Shown here piece after piece: positions 45,600 through 56,944 of a stretch of 64,000 nucleotides of DNA (positions are counted from its first letter, which is position 1; each line of letters starts with the position of its first letter). The notes below the pieces were generated by a model that was given only the letters and a program-made list of their open reading frames with translations, made no database searches and had not been told where the DNA came from. Source of the stretch: Cliona cf. orientalis (taxonomy: Eukaryota; Porifera; Demospongiae; Clionaida; Clionaidae); contig OZ005694.1 in the NCBI GenBank assembly GCA_963930775.1, positions 682,001 through 746,000 on the forward strand, written 5' to 3'. Made by a program: the position numbers and the translations under genes.

Positions 45600-47380
45600 T
45601 TCTATTTATGATGCTCCTGGTGGTGTAGCCTACATATTGTGCTCCACAACCAGATGTTGTGCATATAATAAGGTATATAACATTTTTGGATTTACAGTTA
45701 AAGAATTGCTTAGGGTGTGGTAGGTTTATTGGAACTTTTTTGTTTAAGGGTTGTATTGCACATGCATGACAGCAGCGTTTAATGGGGTTTCTGAAAATTT
45801 GTAGTGTATTGTTGAATATGGTGTGTGGGTATCCGACAGGTAAAGATTGTGTGGTATGTTTGGGTTCACTAGCATTTGGTTGTGTGTTGTCTACTTGGGT
45901 GCTTTTGTCTATAGGTTTTAGTTTGCTCGGACTAGTTTGTGTCGTAGGGATGCGTTATTTCTGTATGCTATTACTGGGGGTTCCGGGAAAATATGGCTCA
46001 ATGTTCTCTTATTTTTGGATTAATTTCCAGTGTTTTTGAGTATTTGTTTAAGTCTTTGAGCGTAATCACAAAATTGTGTGACAAAGACCAATTTCTCGGT
46101 TTTCCTTTGAATAAGATCTGGTATGTGGCAAGATTTGTTTGTGTTTATATCCTCTTTGTAAAAGTCTATTTGTTAATTTTTGTTTCATAATAATTTCGGA
46201 ATTCTCTCTCATCTGAATTCGTTTGTAGGTATCTGTTGACTTCGCCTTTGCGTATGGCGTTAATTGTGGTTGGGGGGTGGTATGAGGATGCATGGATGTA
46301 TAATTGTTTGTTGGTTGGTTTTATGTGGGTTCGTACGTCTAGGATCTGATTTCTGTCAAATCGGTCACCCTTATACAGGGTTATGTCTAGGAATGTGAGT
46401 TCTGTTTCACTTATTAATTCGTATGTGAATTTGATTGTGTGGTGTAATTGGTTGATTGTATTCATGTATGTTGTGAATTCGAATGCAGATCCGGTCCTGA
46501 TGACAAAAATGTCATCTATGAACCTTTTCCATAGCCTAATTCATTCAAATTTTCTTCTAATTTTCCCATAAATAGATTTCCATATGCTGGCGCCATTTTT
46601 TTACCCATTGCTATTCCTTGGATTTGCAGGTAATATTTATTGTTAAATTCAAATACGTCATTTTTAGGACAATATCAATCAATTCGACTAAAACGTCTGG
46701 TGTTGGTTGTTTGGGTCGTGTGTAATTATCTGGATTGTTTTGTAGATAATATAATACACTTTGTTTACCACCACTGTGTGGAATGTTGGTGTACAGTGAG
46801 GATACGTCTATGGATGATATTAAACAATTTGAGGGTATTTTTATGGTTTCTTTTAATTTTAGGAATTCTGTTGAGTCTCTCAGATATGAAGGGAGGTAGC
46901 TATATTTCTTTTGTGGTCTATTGGTTGTTCTTAGTTCATATATAGTCTTTAGTCTGTGCATGAAATTCCTAATGTCTGTATGTAGTGTCTCTATGGGTAG
47001 GCTCTTAGGTTTGGGTATAAATTTTAGACCTTTTTTAAGAACATTTTTCTGGGAATCCATCAGAGTTGTTTGTTTTGCTAATATTACTAAAGAGTCATCA
47101 TCCTTAGTGTCTGTAGTGTGGTTAATAATAATGTTATTATCTGTATGAATGTTTTGGCACTCAATATTGTCATGGTTAGTATTGTGTGAAATGGTATTAG
47201 TTTGTATAAGTTTCTGTCTATGTCTGTTTTTTGGAAAGCCTTTTCCGTTGGCGGGGCCCTGGTGGTATAGACCCTCATTCTCTCTTCATTGGATCGGGCT
47301 ATAGGTGAATGTGTCCATATCCTCGCTTCATCTAGCCACATAGGACTATTGTAATTATGATAATATTGCATGATATTATG
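45600..47380 (-). pseudogene. Penelope-like retroelement: reverse transcriptase plus GIY-YIG endonuclease, degenerate
   Basis: Read right to left: an N-terminal stretch ends in KGLKFIPKPK; the reverse transcriptase core follows with ISSIDVSSLYTNIP (first Asp), [18 protein letters not shown] and FIDDIFVI (catalytic DD pair), then ELTFLDITL and RGYKHKQIL. Near 45,700-45,620 a GIY-YIG-type module appears with NVIYLIICTTSGCGAQYVGY and R-S-I-I-N-R-I-S-E-H, the endonuclease characteristic of Penelope-like elements. Frameshifts occur near 46,530 and 46,190, and several stops lie between the two domains. Plus-strand open frames here are antisense shadows. Confidence 0.82.
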
Positions 47381-47757
47381 AATTATCGTGTTAGCAGTAA
47401 TAATAATATTATATGTGCGGGTATTGTATTTGTTGAATAGTAATCATCGTTATGGAATAGTCATGACTGTACTGTACAAAAACATAGAGGGTCAAATCTG
47501 GCCATGGTCTTCACAAAAATGGGCAAGGGTACAAAGTTGGAATGCAAAATATTTGACGTAGTTGATTAAAGAACAAAGGCTAAAGACGCTTATGTAGCAT
47601 TTATCATTCAAAGGTCGTTTAGTTTGACAGGTGTTGATACTCAGTGTAGAGTGCCTATAAAAGCTAAGGGGGATTTTAGTCAGCTGTTCTACAGTTTCTC
47701 CAGAGAAATCTCCTGCGATCCTGAAACTCTTATATTCATCAACACAGCACACGTCAC
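47381..47757. other. Upstream region of the BEN-domain gene
   Basis: AT-rich sequence with no element recognised. It probably includes the 5' untranslated region and promoter. The ATG used for the gene at 47,758 lies in GTCACCATGACT, a good initiation context. Confidence 0.35.
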
Positions 47758-49741
47758 CATGACTACTGATCGTCAGAAGTTACTGGCCGCTGTCCAGGCC
47801 ACAGGTACTAGCTATTTCGTTGTCAAGTTCTTGAGGATCAGTGCATATCCGCGATTCCATCTAAGAGGATCGTCGAGCCGGCAGCTGGTGCACTTGCTAC
47901 TAGTGATTCTTGCGTCGTTTGTTGGACAGATGGCTGCCGGTACGAGACAAATGTGCTAGAAATTGCCCAGGACTACGCCACTGCCAAGAGGTACGAAAGG
48001 CAACACCTTGAAGAGCAGTCACCAGCACCTCCTCCGCGAAGAAGGCCAAGGTAGCAAAATAGGGGATGGCGTCTACAGCTGTCAAAGGGAAGAGCAAACA
48101 ACCATCGAAAACGAAGAGAAAAGGGAATATCTTCCACCACCACCACCAAAGACTCGAAAGGAGAATGATAAGGTTGTGATGGAAGTTGGTTCACAGCCCC
48201 CCTGAAGCTTGTCCCTCTAGCAGATAACAAACCTTCCCAGCAATCTTCCAAGCAAGCAGCTAGTCCCAGTGAACAGCCAACCAATAAAAAGCCTTCTCAG
48301 AGATCTTCAAAGCCAGCAGCTGATCCCAACATAGGTAAGAGAGGTTCCAGTGAACAGCCAGTCAATGGGGAGTCTTCTCAGCAATCTTCAAGGCAAAAAG
48401 CTAGTCTGAGTGAACAGCCAGCCAATCAAAAGCCTTCTCAGATATCTTCAAAGACAGTAGCTATTCCCAATGAAAAGCAAGCCAATGGGGAGCCCTCTCA
48501 GCAATCTTCAAGGCAAGAACATATACCTTCCAAGTAACCCTCATCTCGCTGGTCCGACCAGCATTTACACGTCAAACTACCCGACCAGCAAGAAAGTCTC
48601 AAAACCAGCATTTGTGGCTATAGTAGAATTCCAGTTCAAGTGATGGGCCAGATGTTATTGTGCACTCTGAATCAAATGTTATCACGATCGATGTGGATTT
48701 GTCCACTAAGGAGTCGGTGATAAACGTTGGCACACAAACCAATGTGGTATACAGTATTGCAGATGTGAGGAGGCCATTGCAGCAATAACTCGACTCGCCA
48801 AGTAGACACATCTTTTGAGAGGTTGACAGGACAATTGAATCTGGCTTTAGATGCTATAATCAGCCATCGCTCACAGGTATTTTATTATAGTGAAGATAGT
48901 ACATGTAAATGTGCATACAAAGATAGATACATATACATGTAAAACTGACAAATGGATGTACACATTCATTTTCTGTTGTTTCTTTTAGGTATCAACATCT
49001 ATATACTCCAGTTTGTCCTGCAAATAGCTCCTCCGTCAAATGTCCAATCTCTATCTCCATTCACCCCACTACCACCACCTCCACGACAGCTCGCTAGTCC
49101 AACCATGGTACTGTCCCCTGGCACATCAGCAGCTCCTCAATCGGCAGCACAACTACTCCCACCACCTGGTCCAACAACCCCCAGCCATCACTCAATGGTA
49201 TTTTATACTTGAATGATTACATTTATACATAGTGAAGATATACATGTAGATGTGCACATAAACAATATTATGATACCGTAGAAGTACATACATACGTGTA
49301 CTGACACATGCATGTACACGCATTCGTTTTCTGTTGTTTCTTTAGGCATCAACATCTACTACAATGTGTCCTGCACAACTACTCCCACCACCTGGTCCAA
49401 CAACCCCCTCTCAGGCAAATCAACATCCCAAACCATTCTCCATGTCCCACCCATCTGAAATCATCCAACATGAAATTTCAATGGAGGACCTGGTTCTCAT
49501 AAAGATTGAGAGCTGTTCACGTAGGAACTTTGCCTTGCATCAAGCAGGAAAGATGTTTGAAAAGGGAGAGTGGATAGGGAGTAATTGTGAGGGAAGGAAA
49601 GGGAAGAGGAAGCTGGACCCCGTGAGGATAGAGAGGATCCAGGCAGCAACCTTTAAGCTGTGGCCATTGGAAGGAAAAGAGAAGTATGAGGATGCCTGGA
49701 AAGAGTGTAAAAAAGCTATTGATGAGGGGGTAGATAATTGA
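47758..49741 (+). pseudogene. BEN-domain protein gene, multi-exon, several frame breaks
   Basis: It starts ATG at about 47,758 (MTTDRQKLLAAVQATGTSYF). Next come a cysteine-containing segment (SCVVCWTDGCRYETNVLEIA), a basic region, and a serine/proline/glutamine-rich tract of repeated units (SEQPTNKKPSQRSSKPAA and variants, 48,205-48,535). An acidic segment (SDGPDVIVHSESNVITIDVD) and proline-rich exons follow. The final BEN domain contains EDLVLIKIESCSRRNFALHQ, a GRKGKRKLD segment and YEDAWKECKKAIDE. BEN domains bind DNA or chromatin. Introns lie at about 48,878-48,988 and 49,199-49,345. Reading the gene needs frame changes near 47,855, 48,035, 48,200 (inside a C6 run) and 48,760, plus a stop at about 48,060. 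The copy is either a recent pseudogene or contains sequencing errors. Confidence 0.65.
48870..49400 (+). repeat. Tandemly duplicated exon-intron unit in the BEN gene
   Basis: The two introns both start GTATTTTAT, both contain ACATGTA.ATGTGCA, and both end TTTCTGTTGTTTCTTT(T)AG. The exons after them both begin .(G/C)ATCAACATCTA and both contain CAACTACTCCCACCACCTGG. An exon with its intron was duplicated, lengthening the proline-rich linker. Confidence 0.7.
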
Positions 49742-50205
49742 AGATGAAACTGAAGCTTCAAGACAAAACTAATTTTATGTAATGTTGTACCAGTACTTGC
49801 TGCACATGCACACATTTAATATTCAATTTATGCATTTTCTTTCTTGTATTATACCACCTGAAACAACTTGTAATAAAGACAACATTGGTCAGAACATAGA
49901 TAAGTTTTCCCTTAGTAGTGCTTGGGAATGAACTGTTATGTCACACTCTTGCTCACTGTGTGTGCTTGCACATATTATGGTTCTGCACATGCACACACGC
50001 ACGCACACACGTACGTATACATAATTCCCTATGACTGCGTGTGCAGAGTGCGTATGTATGCGTGTGTTACCTATGGGTGCGTGAGTGTGCAGCCAAGACA
50101 TAAACCGCAGATAGAGGTGTGAGCTTCTGCGCTGGCTAAGCGTTTATTATACGAATCAACACAGGGAGCAATGCGTTACACATTTAATTTTTCGCTGATC
50201 TGTAC
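49742..50205. other. 3' flank of the BEN gene; CA/CG-rich simple repeat
   Basis: A polyadenylation-like AATAAA lies at about 49,872. A (CACACG)n-type tract is at about 49,985-50,020. No further gene seen. Confidence 0.4.
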
Positions 50206-51010
50206 TGTGCATTATCTGATGAGCTACCCAACTGATAAAATGCACAGCTTAGGCAGTGCTTGGCAGGCAATAGCTGGAGCGGGATTGATGACCTACACAA
50301 TGGGCTGGTTCATGGTCATAGTGGAGTTGTGACTGTTTACTCATTATCTTTCAGATTGTAAGTTAATTTAATTATGAGCATCTAGGAAGCCAGAGAGGCA
50401 ATGTGGTAGTAGGTATATTCAGATGGAAGTCATAAGGAATGGATGAGTTTATAGACCTTACCTCTATAATAGTATCCCCTCAAACATGGTGGCTGTTTAG
50501 TCAAACCCTGGAGACTTAGCTACCCTGCTAAATATTTCTACCCATAACCCAGCACAGTGTAAATTTATCTGAGATTTCTAATACACACAGATACAGCCAC
50601 TTTACTAAGTAAGAACAAGTTATGTGGGAAAAATTAATTACAACTTTCATTTATCCCAAGACTATTTCAAAAAACTCAGCTACAGAGATGAAATGGTAGC
50701 TACTACCTATGAACTCACTCGCAAGCCTTGTGTAATGGAGTGTATCCATTCTTGTTCTTACAGTTGACGTCAGCACGTCCAGTAGTAACCAGGAAGATTA
50801 GTATGTCAAGATGACCACGACTGCAGTGACATAAACAAAGAGACATATGAAAAATGATTAATGTCATTAAGTTATTATAATAGTGGTAAATTATAGAGCC
50901 TCACTCCAAGTTGAAACATCTGTAATGAGGCCAGGGTTCAGGACTCACATACTACACACGTTTGCTAACTAAAGGTTACAGGATACTGTTTTAATTTTGC
51001 GTGCGTGTGA
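50206..51010. repeat. Segmental duplication block around exon A (copy of 13.0-15.0 kb)
   Basis: Matches 13,021-13,960 in part and 14,600-14,960, interrupted in the other copy by the element at 13,994-14,591. Confidence 0.7.
50719..50820 (-). CDS. Ankyrin-repeat exon A
   Basis: A 102-bp phase-symmetric exon with acceptor TGTCACTGCAG and donor TGCGA|GTGAGT. It encodes RGHLDILIFLVTTGRADVNC, then KNKNGYTPLHKAC, a full ankyrin repeat. It is the most upstream repeat of this gene seen in the window; the N-terminal exons would lie beyond 51 kb or outside the window. Nearest relative: exon A' at 14,639-14,740. Confidence 0.88.
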
Positions 51011-51688
51011 TATTTAATCTCCATATGAATTGGAAGGCAGTACAATATTCTGATGAGACTATCAGTTACTATAACATCATACCCCACACCATAAATGATG
51101 GCTAACCAATTCCCAAGTTAGTCGGTCATTTGCTCCATTTGCTCGGACATTCCCCTTAGTCCAGATCCCTTGCTATCACTAGTCTATGCTTATACAACTG
51201 GGAGTACAAGTACGAATAGGCTGTACTAGGAAGCAACAAACTAGCCTTCTTGAGCTTCAGAGATCTGACAAAATCCCTTCGCTGAAGTTAGACAATTGCC
51301 TCAGTGTTAATACTCTGGATTACCGTATTCGCTCGATCAGACGCCGCGGCTACTATTTATTTCATCGCCCGAGTTTGTGCGGCGTTTATTTGAGAGCGGC
51401 GACTATTCGAGAGCGGCCTTTATTAATACCAGTAGCTGCCAGAGAGGCAATCCTTAGAGAAACTGTCGATTGACAGAACCGATCTAGGAGATTCTGGCCC
51501 TTTTGCTGATGTAGAAGAAGATTATGCACCTATCAATGTAATGCCCCACTACCCCCCTTACGGGCAGCACACGGGTCATACAGGGGGGTTCTTCAAGAAA
51601 TCTGTGCCCCACACAGGGGGATTTGACATTCCCCATCATCGTGACAATTTGGCCACGCCCACACATTGTTAGCTAGGGTCGTGGTGAA

Positions 51689-54322
51689 AATTACGTAAAA
51701 TGGAAGAAAATCCCATGAGTGACTCATGGGAAGGATTTACGTCACCAAACCCATGAGTGACTCATGGGATTGATTTACGTCACTTTTCCCATGAGTCACT
51801 CATGGGAAGGATTTACGTCTCTCTTAAGTGGCGTAAATTCCCCGAAAGATAATCTTTTAAAGTTTATATACATGGGAATGATTTACGTACTTTTCATCAA
51901 AGAGTAAATCCCCATCTGACTGGTATTTAACGAGAAATGCGTAAATCCTTCCCATGTATAGACACACGTCTAACAAATTATTAAGGAAGGATTTACGCAA
52001 TGAGGAGCCCCTGTAATAAAGTGAATTTGACGTAATTCATTCCCATGTGTATAACAAAGGACCAAGGATTTCCAAGCATATGCATAGAAACTTTCACAAC
52101 AAGAAATGCGTAAATCCTTCCCATGTATACACACACACCGAGCAGTTTTATTAGGGGAGGATTTACGCAATGAGGAGCCCCTGTAATTAGGTGAAGTTGA
52201 CGTAATTCATTCCCATGTATCATCACAAAGGAGCAAGGATTTACAGGGTACAACATTAGTATGCACAGAAAGCACATTAAACTAATACAATCATTATGGA
52301 GATCGCCAATTAATTATAGATTGAATTAGATAAGCATAATTATTACATTATGACAAATTTGCTTGTATGGCTTAGTCTGGTGAGCAGGAGAAAAGAGAGA
52401 ATGGTCAAGTTAATGTTCCTATGCATGTATGTCCGTATAGAGGAAAATTCTTGGGGGTCCAATTTCGTGGTTTTCATCCATGAAAATTCAGCCCACGAAA
52501 ATTTTGTATATAGTTTAAAATGGGCATGATTGCCTGCATGCAGGAACATTATACTGTGAAAATCGACGACAGGCTTTCTGTGAAAATTTGATTCCACTAA
52601 AATTTTTGCTATGATGCACATACATGTACAACCATGCATGTGTTTATTATTATCCAACTATATTATATCCCAGGGTTTGTATGCAATATAGGTGTAAAAA
52701 TCAGAGAATGAAGTCGGTCTTGCATTTATTTCTCTGTCTCTAGAAGTATTTGGCCTGGCCTTTCATGAACTGTTTGAAAAAGTTATAGATGGTGACCTAT
52801 CACGTCATATTTGGACCCCCGAAATATTCGGACCCCCCTTGCAGACCCTGAAGACTAACCCTGGGAACTAACCCTGCTAACCATTCATACCCAGAATCCA
52901 GCCTGCCTGACCCTTCTGAATCTCTGTTATAGTTGATAGTATGCATGGGGGGTCCATAATATTATAAGGGCAGGGGATCCAAATATTTCAAAATAATTAT
53001 TTGGACCGGTGGGGGGAGGGGGGAGGGGAATAAAAGAGCAGGGATCAAAATTTATTGTGCCGGACCACATTGCTATACTGTGGTACTAGATAAAAGTGCC
53101 AAAAAGTACTCAAACAAGATTTGTAGGGATAATCACATCCACTATACATCCCTATGCTTGCTTTTTGAGTATGAGTTGACACACATATCAGTGATAATAG
53201 CTAAGTGTACAATAATATAATCAAGAAAACTCCTGTTTATTTTATTCTCAAATTTTTACGCTTATATTGCATACAAGCCATTGTACAAATGGTTGTATGT
53301 CCATCCACTATAATACATCCCTATGCTTGCTTTTTGAGTACACAGATCAGTGATAATAGCTAGGTGCATGATATAGCTAGTAAAAAAAATCCTGTTTATT
53401 TTATTCTCAGGTTTTTACGTTTATATTGCATACAAGCCATTGACCAAATGGTTGTATGTACATTACAGTGAAAAATTTTAATGGGGTCAAATGTACGGTA
53501 TAATGTTCACAGGTGCACGCAATCATATCCATTCTATACTGTACAAAATTTTCATTGGACTAATTTTTATGAATAATGACATAATACCCATGAAATCCAC
53601 GAAAATTGGACCCCCGCAAAAATTCCCCAGTATACAGGCATACATCCATGATTAACTCGACCATTCTGTCTTTTCTCCTGCTCACCAGACTAAGCCATAC
53701 AAGCAAACGTAATAATTATGCTTATCTAATTCAATCTATAATTAACTGGCGATCTCCATAATGATTGTATTAGTTTAATGTGCTTTCTAATGTTGTATCC
53801 TGTAAATCCTTGCTCCTTTGTGATGATACACGGGAATGAATTACGTCAACTTCACGTAATTACAGGGGCTCCTCATTGCATAAATCCTCCCCTGATAAAA
53901 CTGCTCGGTGTGTGTCTATACATGGGAAGGATTTACGCACTTCTTGTTGTGAAAGTTTCTATGCATATGCTTGGAAATCCTTGGTCCTTTGTTATACACA
54001 TGGGAATGAATTACGTCAAATTCACTTTATTACAGGGGCTCCTCATTGCGTAAATCCTTCCTTAATAATTTGTTAGATGTGTGTTTATACATGGGAAGGA
54101 TTTACGCATTTCTCGTTAAATACCAGTCAGATGGGGATTTACTCTTTGATGAAAAGTACGTAAATCATTCCCATGCATATAAACTTTAAAAGATTATCTT
54201 TCGGGGAATTTACGCCACTCAAGAGAGACGTAAATCCTTCCCATGAGTCACTCATGGGTTTGGTGACGTAAATCCTTCCCATGAGTCACTCATGGGATTT
54301 TCTTCCACTTTACGTCATTTTC
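51689..54322. mobile_element. Giant foldback element, arms of about 0.9-1.0 kb
   Basis: The left arm (51,689-about 52,710) and right arm (about 53,395-54,322) are inverted copies along almost their full length, separated by roughly 0.7 kb. The outer third consists of units holding the near-palindrome CCCATGAGTGACTCATGGG and the motif GGAAGGATTTACGTC. The left arm has one extra roughly 39-bp unit. The arms differ by scattered substitutions and small gaps, so they are not an assembly mirror. Open frames of about 94 and 91 codons are the same sequence in the two arms and have no support. No transposase is present. This is Foldback-type architecture; the family is not recognised. Confidence 0.85.
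53125..53462 (+). repeat. Direct repeat, about 165 bp x 2, in the foldback loop
   Basis: ATCCACTAT..ACATCCCTATGCTTGCTTTTTGAGTA, then CAGTGATAATAGCTA, CCTGTTTATTTTATTCTCA and TATATTGCATACAAGCCATTG, occurs twice, starting at about 53,146 and 53,290. It contains a piece of the GTAGGGAT-family repeat. Confidence 0.75.
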
Positions 54323-54906
54323 TATCTGACCGTTAGCTAGCACCCCAAAACTATCACTTCCCTGGAAACTTACCCTCATAGCAGACACTGGCGAAAACCT
54401 TGTAGGTTCAATTTATAATAGCAAGAAGAGCTAAAGGCTAGCTATAGCGCTATAAGCGCGCTAGATCTATAGAACTGTTGTGCTATGTGCTTCACTGGGA
54501 GGTCACAGGTCGAATTACATCATGGTAAGTCACACCCATCATACTTGCAAGTCAAATCTCCTTGTTATCCCTTGTTCCATGGTGGGGGTGGGTGGGGCAG
54601 TTGACAGAAAGAGGAAGCCCCTAGTAGGGGCAATTGATTAATTATTCTGTCAAATCCCCTGTATTGCCCCACATGTCCCGTAAGGGGGGTAGTGGGGCAT
54701 CACATTGATAGGTGCATTAGAACTTGTTCTAGTCTGTTTCTCGTGTACCTGCCATCGAAAACGAGTCGCGAGGCATGTCCACGTGCTGGTGTTCTCGAAT
54801 AGTAGGCGTGGCACAGCTACTATTCGAGAGCGGCGACTATTTCGTTCAGCACTTCCGGAGGTGCGGCGACTAATCGAGAGCGGCGTCTGATCGAGCGAAT
54901 ACGGTA

Positions 54907-56290
54907 TTCATCTAAACACTTGACTTCCTGTAGCCAGCAAATTGCCTATAAAAACTTTGATAGCTAAGCAACTACCAACTAAGTATTATGAATATACCCT
55001 GCAATAAGTTTGGTTGCTAGGCAACAGCCAACAATTTATAATGTCTGCTATTAATAATTTTTTGTGGGTGTTGAAGATAGCTGTGAAGGCACTAGCTAAT
55101 CTAGACTTGTAATCCTTGCCTTTTCTCATGCAGGCCCAGCCAAGTGAATATGGGCAAGCGATTTAAAAATTCAGATAGCTAGCCCCCAGTATCCGTAGGA
55201 AGAAATGTACTTATTCTCATGTGATTGGGATCAATAATATTAATGTTGAAATGCGATTCCAAATACATGCTTGGTGTAGACATCGGGGTTTGGGGGCTGA
55301 AGGATCCCCCAAATTTTCAGACTCTACTTTATATTTATTGAAAACAATTGTTGACTTGTATTAAAATTTAATGCTGGCTTTTATAATTGCATTTTATGAC
55401 ATTCTTAATAACAGACAGAAAATATTGCACTCTTCATGTGCAATCATTATGAGCCCATCCCCCCATTACAAATAATTGTGTCTACACCCATGCAATTATG
55501 ATGGTATGAACATAAAATTTTCAACTAGCTACAACTTGATTAGAGACTCAGTATAGCTACCATTAATATTACCACAGCGTTGTGTCTCTGACTCTCAAAT
55601 TTTATCATAGAGTCGGTAGACTCTATAAGTAGGGATGACCCGGATATGCCATATATATAATACATTACAAAAAAGTGAATAACTCAACAACCATAAATTT
55701 TTAGGTCTTCTACATCTGATTTTCTTAATCCTCGGCTAATTTTCTATCCAACAAGCCCAAGAATGTAGTTGCAAATTATCTTATGTGTCTGAGCTAGGTG
55801 AGTAAAAAAATTAAAAAAAAGCACTAAAATCTCAATCTTCTGGTCTTCTACTTTTCCAGGGCTAACTCAAGAGTGCATTGATGTCTCTTCATAGTTTGAA
55901 TATAAATCAACTCTATTTCATAGCGCGCATGTCTGTGATACAATAATTTTTGTTTATTTGACTAATTAATTTTTACGAAGAATTTGTTCAACATATTGTC
56001 AATATGAGTACCCATGATACGCCATTTTGTTAAGATATACGCATGCTCAGAATATGTTACCACGGAAAAATTCATGTGCACGTGACAGGGGCACGCTGCC
56101 CGGGCAGTGTTGTCAAGGTGATATCTACCTAGTACCTCTGATCCTCGCCAATAAAGTAAAGTCGCCGAGCCTATACGTGCAGCGCTACCTGTTGCCGAGC
56201 TGATACTGTGTATCCACTCGCTCCTACACCATAAAATTATTCTCTCAAGTCACAACTCGTACTACCTCCTATCCTAGTAAGTTAATACTC
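54907..56290. other. Intergenic sequence; duplicated block at 55.0-55.6 kb
   Basis: 55,020-55,610 matches 22,370-22,700 and 17,580-17,750 (TTTTTTGTGGGT, GGCACTAGCTAATCTAGA, GATTAGAGACTCAGTAT). 56,090-56,280 is more CG-rich and may be the promoter/5' region of the OTU gene. Nothing else recognised. Confidence 0.45.
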
Positions 56291-56300
56291 ATATGATTAA

Positions 56301-56944
56301 TTTAAGCAAGTACAAACTTCGTCTACCAAGACGAGGAAAAGGTCCCTGCCACTGAGCAGTGATTGTGATAGACCCAACAAGGTGCCACGTGCTAGCGACC
56401 ATGACATTGTACTTGTAAATGTACAGGGAGGAAGTGGAACCTGTCCATTCAGATTCCATCCCATAGACGAAGCCTGGCAGCGTGCTGCATGCCGCCATGT
56501 TGGGGTTAATTTTGTGACAAAGTGTGACCTAGGTGAAGGTGGTCCCAATGTCCCTCTCACTCATCCACGTAGGTGCAGACTCATTAAAGGAGATGGCAAC
56601 TGTTCGTTCCGTTCCTTTTCATATCTCATAACTGGAACTGAACGACAGCACGCGCAAGTGCGTCGGGCAATTCTCAACCACTTACGCATTATTGAGCGTT
56701 GGATGTTGCCCCATTTCAGTGACCGGGGTCTCAGTGCCACTGCGTATATTGAAGGCACTCACATGGACAGAAATGGAACATGGGGTTCGGATGTTGAAAT
56801 TTTGACTTTAGCCCATATGTTAAACACTTGCGTGTATGTATACGACCCAAGATATCGCAGTTGGGATCGGTATGGACCCAATAATGTTGATCAGACACTC
56901 AGACATGTCTATGTTCATTCGATACCCACCACATCATTTTGATG
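56301..56944 (+). CDS. OTU-domain cysteine protease-like protein (last exon)
   Basis: An open frame runs from after a TAA at about 56,299 to a TGA at 56,942. No in-frame ATG precedes the domain, so an upstream exon is likely (an acceptor-like TTAATTTAAG is at 56,307). Counting from codon GTG 56,382, the catalytic-Cys motif KGDGNCSFRSFSYLI is at about 69-83 (Cys 74), preceded by FHPIDEAWQRAAC at 25-37, and the conserved TWGSDVEILTLAHML is at 133-147. The chain ends soon after in HVYVHSIPTTSF. OTU proteases remove ubiquitin. The usual C-terminal catalytic His followed by an aromatic is not evident, so activity is doubtful. OTU proteins of this type are multicopy in some invertebrates and often transposon-linked; no inverted repeats were found around this one. 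Confidence 0.75.

Larger units (their letters stand above)
51523..54717. mobile_element. Middle inverted-repeat structure (ATGCACCTATCAATGT ends)
   Basis: 51,523-51,565 and 54,674-54,717 are inverted copies (ATGCACCTATCAATGTRATG, then CCCCACTACCCCCCTTACGG). Shorter matches further in (ACAGGGGGATTTGACA against TGTCAAATCCCCTGT) are also inverted. It sits wholly inside the outer element and encloses the giant foldback. Confidence 0.7.
51323..54904. mobile_element. Outer TA-flanked inverted-repeat element (CCGTATTCGCTCGATC ends)
   Basis: 51,321-51,347 and 54,880-54,906 are perfect inverted copies over 27 bp (TACCGTATTCGCTCGATCAG and onward), with TA on each side. Subterminal CGAGAGCGGCGACTA motifs recur in both end regions. 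The interior contains two further inverted-repeat structures, so this outer element appears to have received later insertions. No transposase found. Confidence 0.8.

Noticed and set aside
45782..47148. Plus-strand open frames of 60-100 codons
   Set aside because: Antisense shadows of the minus-strand Penelope-like reverse transcriptase.
51970..54076. Open frames of 66-94 codons present in both foldback arms
   Set aside because: The same inverted sequence seen twice; no domain, low complexity in the repeat units, no start context.
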